Source of the DNA: Trochalopteron elliotii | Taxonomy: Eukaryota; Chordata; Aves; Passeriformes; Leiothrichidae | Direction of reading: 5' to 3' | Assembly (NCBI GenBank): GCA_024734555.1 | Contig: JANPWX010000155.1 | Span: forward strand, 21,890-85,889 | DNA length: 64,000 nt | In this document: piece by piece, positions 32,701 to 64,000 of the stretch | Layout: each line of letters opens with the position of its first letter | Position numbering within the stretch: position 1 is the stretch's first letter | Translations under genes and position numbers: made by a program | Notes under the pieces: generated by a model | What the model was told of the DNA's origin: nothing | Database searches by the model: none | Seen by the model: the letters and a program-made list of their open reading frames with translations, nothing else

Positions 32701-33287
32701 GAATGTGATGGAAAATGCATTACAAATGCAGATGATGTTTTTCTTCGTTTATTTCTGAATAACCCCCTGGTTTTATTTTTCTAAAAGTACACCCTCTTTG
32801 TTTAAAAGCAGAGACATCCAAGCTGTTTTATATTTCCCAGCTTTCCAGGGTGGATTCATTCAAGCCTGTTGTAAACAGAGCAGTCCTATGACACAGGAAG
32901 GGCTGGGGCCTATTTAAATTGCTGCTGACACTTCAGATATCCATTGCCTCACCCTGTAAAGTGATTTTTAATTTGAATTTAGGCTTCATTCAGTATAAAC
33001 TGTAGGCTCAGACCTTCTGGATATTTTGCTGTTAAATTGAAGAGTGATTTTGCTGTTAAATTCAGGAGTAGTTTTTGAATATCTATCAGTGTAGATGATG
33101 AATATTCATCCTTTAGTGACACAAGTACTGAACATTTTGCTCACACAGCACGTTGGGGAACAGCTCTCCAATACAGAGAACTCTCTTTCACCTCTGCTTT
33201 CTCTTGTGCCAGGTCTCCCAGCACGTGATGGCCCTGAATGAGCAGGAAGAGTGGATTTACAGCTGTGTGCACTCCCTTGTATGTTAA
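17539..33287 (+). CDS. EFCAB7: EFCAB7, EF-hand domain protein of the ciliary EvC zone
   Basis: EFCAB7 is known to tether the EVC-EVC2 complex with IQCE at the base of primary cilia, where it promotes Smoothened/Hedgehog signalling. Thirteen coding exons: 17539-17707, 20266-20477, 20835-20921, 21360-21549, 22224-22351, 25254-25395, 26030-26139, 26675-26832, 27057-27190, 28612-28760, 30554-30763, 32035-32142, 33213-33287. They join in frame to 1,872 bases: 623 residues plus stop (human about 629). EF-hand loops: residues 109-120 (degenerate), 145-156 (Lys at position 12, so probably unable to bind calcium) and 410-421 (DLDGNGLLSLEE, canonical). Colinear with human EFCAB7 throughout; for example FFELRTSGEKCD and KKNELTRQGF match exactly. 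The N-terminal 25 residues and residues 180-260 diverge most. The start is the only ATG at the head of the matching frame. It shares a promoter with ITGB3BP. Confidence 0.96.
18237..18279. repeat. Short tandem repeat, ~15-base AT-rich unit
   Basis: Three imperfect copies of TCTTAATAATATA in EFCAB7 intron 2. Confidence 0.8.
20266..20477 (+). CDS. EFCAB7: EFCAB7 coding exon (residues 57-127)
   Basis: TTCAG acceptor; reads VLQQAGRNPSQKIINKYW and later the first EF-hand loop DTDKAGYILHDE, where Ala at position 5 weakens the site. Donor GTGAGT, phase 0. Confidence 0.95.
20835..20921 (+). CDS. EFCAB7: EFCAB7 coding exon (residues 128-156)
   Basis: 29 codons, phase 0 at both ends, GTATGG donor. 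Holds the second EF-hand loop DFNCNGKLDYNK, with Lys instead of Glu at position 12, as in human. Confidence 0.95.
21360..21549 (+). CDS. EFCAB7: EFCAB7 coding exon (residues 157-220)
   Basis: CTGCAG acceptor, reads FCELYLSTSEQCCKAA and ends at a GTAGTT donor in phase 1. Its second half is a Ser/Pro-rich linker. Confidence 0.93.
22224..22351 (+). CDS. EFCAB7: EFCAB7 coding exon (residues 220-262)
   Basis: TTATAG acceptor, GTATCA donor, phase 0 exit. Serine/threonine-rich linker; STTVTVGASSSRSTKL aligns with human SFTVTMGANGNRNSKL. Confidence 0.9.
22352..25253. other. EFCAB7 intron 6, 2.9 kb; nothing recognised
   Basis: AT-rich intronic sequence; no exon, repeat family or RNA gene seen. Confidence 0.6.
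25254..25395 (+). CDS. EFCAB7: EFCAB7 coding exon (residues 263-310)
   Basis: TTCCAG acceptor; EWQWAQSKGCFYLEEDGEIV matches human DWQYAQSKGCFFLEEDGEII. Donor GTGAGT, phase 1. Confidence 0.95.
25522..25700. repeat. 64-base tandem repeat, ~2.7 copies
   Basis: The motif AAAACAGCAGCTTTTAAACC starts at 25527, 25591 and 25655, a constant 64-base period, in EFCAB7 intron 7. Each unit itself contains two copies of CCCCAAATTGTTTCAAA-like sequence. Confidence 0.93.
26030..26139 (+). CDS. EFCAB7: EFCAB7 coding exon (residues 310-346)
   Basis: TTTTAG acceptor; WLSVDTALFILKE and FTELQNEEV are conserved. Donor is GTTAGA, a weak but phase-consistent site. Confidence 0.92.
26675..26832 (+). CDS. EFCAB7: EFCAB7 coding exon (residues 347-399)
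   Basis: GAGCAG acceptor, GTGAGC donor, phase 2. GWRGELGAGLYWLLPFTTGC and ELALTKEF align with human. Confidence 0.94.
27057..27190 (+). CDS. EFCAB7: EFCAB7 coding exon with canonical EF-hand (residues 399-444)
   Basis: CCTCAG acceptor, GTAAGT donor, phase 1. Contains the EF-hand loop DLDGNGLLSLEE with acidic or polar ligands at positions 1, 3, 5, 9 and Glu at 12, followed by YNFFELRTSGEKC. Confidence 0.97.
28612..28760 (+). CDS. EFCAB7: EFCAB7 coding exon (residues 444-493)
   Basis: AAACAG acceptor, GTAGGA donor, phase 0. Reads KKNELTRQGFLDLNLMEAND, nearly identical to human. Confidence 0.96.
29318..29352. repeat. Perfect short inverted repeat (hairpin)
   Basis: TTTCTGTGCACTTAC and its exact reverse complement are separated by five bases (AGAAA). 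It lies in EFCAB7 intron 11, just before an AT-rich TTTA-like tract. Confidence 0.9.
30554..30763 (+). CDS. EFCAB7: EFCAB7 coding exon (residues 494-563)
   Basis: CTGCAG acceptor, 70 codons, GTATGG donor, phase 0. Start of the C-terminal conserved region: ACPFVIAMCAERCKPRIKAI. Confidence 0.95.
31827..31884. repeat. ~21-base tandem repeat, three copies
   Basis: Three copies of (CTG)TTACTCTTCAAGGAGT in EFCAB7 intron 12. Confidence 0.88.
31946..32005. repeat. 30-base exact tandem duplication upstream of an acceptor
   Basis: Two identical copies of a unit containing AACAGACCCTTAACCAGTAA, ending 30 bases before the EFCAB7 exon at 32035. Each copy has a branch-point-like CTTAAC. Confidence 0.95.
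32035..32142 (+). CDS. EFCAB7: EFCAB7 coding exon (residues 564-599)
   Basis: TTCAG acceptor, 36 codons, GTAAGG donor, phase 0. Conserved KNCLNNRGLTVFAVEVAPKS. A 30-base tandem duplication ends about 30 bases upstream. Confidence 0.95.
33213..33287 (+). CDS. EFCAB7: EFCAB7 terminal coding exon (residues 600-623)
   Basis: GTGCCAG acceptor; reads QHVMALNEQEEWIYSCVHSL then Val-Cys and a TAA stop. Human ends at about the same point. Confidence 0.94.
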   Translation, partial: VSQHVMALNEQEEWIYSCVHSLVC

Positions 33288-33434
33288 ACCTCTCAGTGCC
33301 AGGGCAGGGAGCAGCCACACTGAACCAGGATTAACTTTGGGCAGCTTTGAGACAATTTATAGTTCTTGTCCTTCTCAAAAAGCTGGCATGCATTTGTATT
33401 TCTTCATGATTTGGGCATGAAAACACTGAGGCAC

Positions 33435-33440
33435 AATAAA
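33435..33440 (+). terminator. Likely EFCAB7 poly(A) signal (AATAAA)
   Basis: First AATAAA after the stop, about 150 bases downstream, followed by GT/T-rich sequence. A second AATAAA at 33776-33781 could give a longer 3' UTR. Confidence 0.55.
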
Positions 33441-35150
33441 AATTAGTGCTGTCCAGTAATCCAGCTGCCAGTTGTAATATAATTGTGCTTTATAAAGGAT
33501 CATTTCCCTGAATATGTACTTATTTTCCATACCATGGATTGTAATTCCATCACAGGCTGGAACTGCTTCACTGAGGAAAAACTTGGTGTAATGGGTTTCT
33601 AATTAAACATTCCTGTGGTTTTGATGTGAGAAGTATAAAGGGATGAGGCTCATTTCATTTTGTCACTTGATAAAGGGTTTGTTTCTTTCTCTTTTTTTTT
33701 CTTTGGTCATTTGCTGATAATCTTCATTTTACCCTTGTTCTGTAGTTCTGCCTGATTTTATAGTCTTTTATATAAAATAAATCTGTCTTTCCATATGCAA
33801 TAAGGAAATAACATCATTTGAGAAAAATGAAGATTTGTCTTGAGCTCTTGACTGTTCACAGCAATTAATTATTCCCAGGGCAGCTGAAATAAGACTGAAG
33901 TGCTCTAAGTTTAGGTTGCAAATAAAAACCAGCTTTGAGGTACTAAAAGCATTCAGCTTATTCTATTTTTCTGGCTCCTCTAAATATCTGTTAATGCAGA
34001 AAAAAAAAGGATGACCCTGGCCACTGGATGCTTCAAAATTGTTGGAGTTTAAAATAGCCATTAAATGTTTGTGACCTCATGTGTAAGGGCAGCAAGCAGT
34101 GTTGCAAAGTTATTTTTATCTGCCCCAACTCCTGCTCTCTGCTGTTACCCTGCTGTAATCTTACACTGGGCAAGTAAATGTCAGTGACAAAATGAGAGCT
34201 GGGCTCTGATTTACACACCCAGGCAGGATTCCTGGTGAACTTTGAGTTTTCCATGTTTTTTCCTTAGCAAGTACCTCAGGTATCGTTTCCATTTTCAGAA
34301 CTGTCTAAAAGAAGTTGAGGCCCCAAAAATATTTGGTGAGTTTTAGCTCTGGCTGAGCTCTGCAAATGCTGCCTCAGGCAAGGTGTGGGTAAAGCAGAAA
34401 TTCCCAGCTCCATGTCTAAAGAGGAGTTGGGAAATGATGAGACACTGTCTGGAATAGACATTACAAAGTGAGCAGTCCATTATTTACATTTCTTTTGTTT
34501 GTAAAATCAGCCTTTTTAGATGTGGCAGGAATTCATAAGCAACTCTCTCTGCAATTTTAGGAAAGGAAAGGTTAAAGCTGAAAGAAGGGCTTAGCTGAGA
34601 AATCACTGCACGTGGAAAGAGTTGGGCTTGCTGCAGGTAAGAAACATGGCACAGCTCAGGGAACCTCATTTATTTTCTGATCCTTCTGCTGCTAGGAAGG
34701 GTTTAATTATCCAGTTTTTAAAGTGGGGACATAGGCAAACTCTCCATGGCAGGTTCTACCTCTCCTGCCCTGGAGGAGGTGAGATTAGAAATCTTGGTTG
34801 TATCTGCAGAGTCTTTTTCAGTTTGTTCCATAATCCAGGTACCACCAAGACACAAAAATTCCAGCTTCTCTTTTTGAGGTTGAACACAGGTACCAGCTTA
34901 TTTTCTTTGAGGGGAGACATTTAGGAGAAAAAAAAAATCTCTGTAAGATGAATTTTGACTTCTGGAACGTTACCTTTCTTTTGAGAACTAGAGCTATAAC
35001 AAAACCCAGCTTCTTCAAGGTTTTGCTAGTGCTGACCTTCCCTGCCCCTGTTTCTGGGGCTCTGGGGGGCTCCTGCTTCTGTGGGGTGGTCACTTGAAGC
35101 CAGGGCCTGTCTGTAAGGCCTGTGGGGACATCCTGCTGGTGGCCACAGGG
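33441..35150. other. EFCAB7-PGM1 intergenic region; no gene seen
   Basis: No coding exon or clear repeat recognised. The proximal part may be an extended EFCAB7 3' UTR. Confidence 0.55.
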
Positions 35151-35620
35151 ACAGGAAGGGTCACCAGGGACAGCTCGGGGGGGCTCACCTGGAGAAAAGG
35201 AGGCTCAGGGGGGACCTTGTGGCTCTGCACAAGTCCCTGACAGGAGGGGACAGCTGAGGGGCTCAGGCTCTGCTCCCAGGGAACAGGGACAGGAGGAGGA
35301 AAAAGGGCTTCAGGTTGTGCCAGAGAAGGTTTGAACTGGATCTCAGAGAAAATTCTTGATGGAAAGTGTCCAATCCTGGCACAACTGCCCAGGGCTGTGG
35401 TGGAATCCCCATCCCTCCATGGATTTAAAATCCACGTGGATGTGGCACTTGGGGACGTGGGTTAAGCAGTGACCTTGGCACTGCTGGGGAACGGGTGGAC
35501 TTGAAAAATCTTTAAAGCTCTCACCTAAACCTAAACCTAAACCTAAACCTAAACCTAAACCTAAACCTAAACCTAAACCTAAACCATTCCATGATTTCAT
35601 GACAGTGGCTCGGATCATGC
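35150..35620 (+). mobile_element. CR1 LINE fragment upstream of PGM1
   Basis: CR1 3' region: CTGGAGAAAAGGAGGCTCAG, then CAGGGCTGTGGTGGAATCCC, GATGTGGCACTTGGGGACGT and an AACCATTCCATGATTTCATG tail in canonical order. The tail is expanded by a CCTAAA array at 35524-35584. Confidence 0.88.
35524..35584. repeat. (CCTAAA)10 hexamer array within the CR1 tail
   Basis: About ten perfect CCTAAA units (TTTAGG on the other strand). The flanks are CR1 3'-tail sequence, which normally holds a single CCTAAACCATTC, so the array probably grew by slippage. Confidence 0.95.
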
Positions 35621-35654
35621 AGAGCACCAGGACATGGAGGCACTCGGGGCTGTG

Positions 35655-35733
35655 GCAGGACAGGAGAGGACAGAACAGGAGAGGAGACAGAAAAGGACAG
35701 GAGAGGACAGAACAGGAGAGAGCAGGACAGGCC
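35655..35733. repeat. GGACAGGAGA / GGACAGAACA minisatellite
   Basis: About eight imperfect 10-base purine-rich units immediately 5' of the PGM1 CpG island. Confidence 0.85.
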
Positions 35734-35739
35734 AGCACA

Positions 35740-61858
<26,119 letters not shown>

Positions 61859-61974
61859 AGCTGGAGTGTGCCCTGGGGCAGCCCAGCCCCTTCCCCTTGT
61901 CAAATTGTCACTAAAAGAGGAATATTGATTTTCTCCCTGTATTTAAGAACACTGTTTTGCTGCTAAGGATAGCC

Positions 61975-61980
61975 AATAAA
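61975..61980 (+). terminator. Likely PGM1 poly(A) signal (AATAAA)
   Basis: AATAAA 117 bases after the stop, followed by a T-rich region. Gives a short 3' UTR; longer forms cannot be excluded. Confidence 0.65.
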
Positions 61981-63415
61981 CCCCAGCCCTCAGCACCCCT
62001 CGTCCCCTTTGCTGCCTCTCTTTGTCCCCAGCGCTGCCCTCGGGTTGGGTGTGGTGCTCCTTCACACAACCTTTGGGGCAACAATGTGGCTTTCCTGGCT
62101 TTTCCTTAAACAAAAGGCTCTAGGAATAACAGAGACACTAAATTCTTCAATAATTCACAGGCTTTTTTTACTGTCTTGGAAACTTTCCTGGGAAAGAAGA
62201 AGCACAAATACTTTATCTCGGTTTGGATGAACTTGTTTGGTTGGATGTGGACAGTAAGAGCCTTGGAATAATCAGATTTGCAGGCATTAATGTGCAATAT
62301 CTTATCCAAGGGCACAGAGAGGGTCACTTTAGAGAGGAGACAGCTGTAGCTTGATTTGATGTTAGAGCTGTGCAGCTGCACCTTTTCCTAAAAAACTCAC
62401 ATTAGTAGGTTGAGTTTAGGTCCTGTCCCCTCTTGGTTTGCTTGTCTTTGACACCCAAATCCAGCAATCCCTGTGCCCCATCTCACCCTCTGCTCAGGGC
62501 AAAAACTTAAGCTGGGTCCCTGGGCAGGCCTGGGAGAGCAGCTCTATCATCCAGGAATGTGGAACATCCCATCCTCCTCCAGACCTGCCAGCACCACTTC
62601 CAAGAGAGACTGGATGTGCTGACAAAACATTTTTTGATCTCACCTGTGCACAGGTGAGGGCTCTCTGCTGCTCCATCTGCACTGACAATTCTGCTGGGGG
62701 AGCTGCTCTGCCGTGGGCTGGATAAAACCCCTCAAAATGCAGATGCAAATAATCTAAAATTCTGACCCAGGAAGAGCCTGAGCCTGGCAGAGCTGTGTCT
62801 TCCTGTGGTCCTGTGCCTGCCCAGTGTTTCCCTTGGCAGGATTGTTCCAGAGGTTTCCCTCAGCCTGGCTGCAGAGCACTACACCAGGAAGCTGGGATTA
62901 GTGGGGGGAAAACAATCTGGCTGCACTAATTTGCCTTTCAAGCATTGTGTGAACAAATGACCCTGGAGTTTATGGTTGGCCTCTTGTTAAAGCAGGTCAG
63001 TCCTGGGTTCCTCCTAATGGAACTGGGAATGTTTTTCAGCCACACTGTGCTAAAAGCTGCTCTCTGCCCATCCTGGTGCTGACTGGTGCTAACAGCTCGC
63101 TGGTGACACACAGCTTTCCTCTCCTGGGGCTCCCAACTTCTTTCAGCACCTTCAGAATGAGAGGCAAAGTTTCCTGTGCTCTCATGGCTTTATCTGAGCT
63201 CAGTTCCTCCAGCTGCTCCTTCCCACCACACCTACAGGAGCTGCAAAGCAGAGCCCAAACTGTGACAATTTGTGCCTGTGCAGCCCTTGCCTCTCTGGCT
63301 CATGGCATTTGGAGTTTTGTGCCATTTGTGCCATGGGGAAACGTTCTCACCTGGAACCAGGTGGGGATTGGGCTCCTCTCCAACACCGATGACTCGACAA
63401 GGGGAATTGGCACCA
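61981..63415. other. PGM1 3' flank; no gene seen
   Basis: No coding exon or named repeat. In human the next gene (ROR1) follows on the same strand, but none of its exons is recognisable here. Confidence 0.55.
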
Positions 63416-63472
63416 TGGGAGGTTTAGGTTGGATATTTGGGAAAATTTCTGAAGATTTCTTCCCCAAAAGGG
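63416..63472 (+). mobile_element. CR1 LINE fragment, interrupted
   Basis: GAGGTTTAGGTTGGATATTT GGGAAAATTTC is CR1; breaks off at CAAAAGGG (63465-63472) and resumes after 63773. Confidence 0.85.
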
Positions 63473-63773
63473 TCTGGCAGTTGCAGGCACCAGAAGAACG
63501 AGGCAGACGCAGCAGGTCAAGGGAAAGCTTCTCTTCCTTTTATCATCTGACTCCATTACTTATATACATTTGTACACAGGTCAAGAGATTGGCTACAAAG
63601 GTTGCCACCTCTTCAACCTGGATGGTGAACACCATCCATCACGTTTCTCCTCCCAGAGGAGAAAAATGTAAACAATAGATAATTTCTAAAAACACACATT
63701 GTTTTCTTGAAGCTGTGTGAGAACAGCACTGCAAGACCTCAAACACTTGCAAGCAAGAAAACTGTGAGGGCAA
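63473..63773 (-). mobile_element. Solo LTR, family B, minus orientation
   Basis: A 301-base insertion in a CR1, flanked by exact 8-base CAAAAGGG repeats. Reverse complement of the element at 59466-59776. No viral coding sequence. Confidence 0.75.
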
Positions 63774-63960
63774 CAAAAGGGCTGTCCAGGCCTGGCACAG
63801 CTGCCCAGGGCAGTGGTGAATCCTCATCCCTGGGAGGTTTAAAAGCCACGTGGATGTGGCACTTGGGGACGTGGTTTAGTGGTGGGATTTGCAGTGCTGG
63901 GGAACAGTCAGACTCCACGGTCTGAGAGGGCTTTTCCAGCCTAAATGATTGTGTGGTGCT
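63774..63960 (+). mobile_element. CR1 LINE fragment, continuation
   Basis: ACAGCTGCCCAGGGCAGTGG, GATGTGGCACTTGGGGACGT and GAGAGGGCTTTTCCAGCCTA AATGATT; completes the CR1 interrupted at 63472. Confidence 0.9.
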
Positions 63961-64000
63961 GTGGCTGCTGGCCAGAGATCTCTCTGGGTGGATTTGCCTG

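Noticed and set aside
35524..35584. Interstitial telomeric repeat
   Set aside because: The unit is CCTAAA, not the vertebrate CCCTAA, and the flanks are CR1 tail.
63076..63678. A 200-codon plus-strand frame downstream of PGM1
   Set aside because: Its second half runs through CR1 and LTR sequence; the first half has no recognisable family.

Overview
This is a vertebrate nuclear genome window, almost certainly from a bird. The genes are split into short exons with GT-AG introns, the intergenic and intronic DNA is littered with CR1 LINE fragments (the dominant avian retroposon), and several short LTRs occur. The relative abundance of LTRs suggests a passerine, but that is inference. Gene order matches human 1p31: ITGB3BP (minus) head-to-head with EFCAB7 (plus), then PGM1 (plus).

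Layout. 1-14,842 (minus): ITGB3BP (CENP-R). Seven coding exons were reconstructed with matching splice phases; the exon for the last ~13 residues was not found and probably lies beyond the left edge. 14,340-15,500: a GC/CpG-rich bidirectional promoter with an unusual GAGACC minisatellite and a purine-rich tract, bordered by CR1 and LTR insertions and a (TTTA)n/(TCTA)n repeat. 17,539-33,287 (plus): EFCAB7, 13 coding exons joining in frame to 623 codons plus stop. 33,288-35,882: intergenic, ending in a CR1 copy with an internal CCTAAA array and the PGM1 CpG island. 35,883-61,858 (plus): PGM1, 11 coding exons giving 562 residues, plus an alternative first coding exon at 44,397-44,654 that matches the human isoform-2 start. 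61,859-64,000: the 3' flank, with CR1 and an LTR.

The three proteins act in unrelated processes: CENP-R at the inner kinetochore, EFCAB7 in the EvC zone of primary cilia (Hedgehog signalling), and PGM1 in cytosolic glucose-1-P/glucose-6-P interconversion. They share position, not pathway; only ITGB3BP and EFCAB7 appear to share a promoter. I recognise no operon-like or novel enzymatic system. The points most worth a second look are architectural: an LTR-like insertion ending 20 nt from the PGM1 exon 10 acceptor, competing donors on alternative exon 1B, the promoter minisatellite, a CR1-derived hexamer array upstream of PGM1, a duplicated non-CR1 tail shared by two PGM1 introns, and a tandem duplication placing two branch-point-like motifs before an EFCAB7 acceptor.
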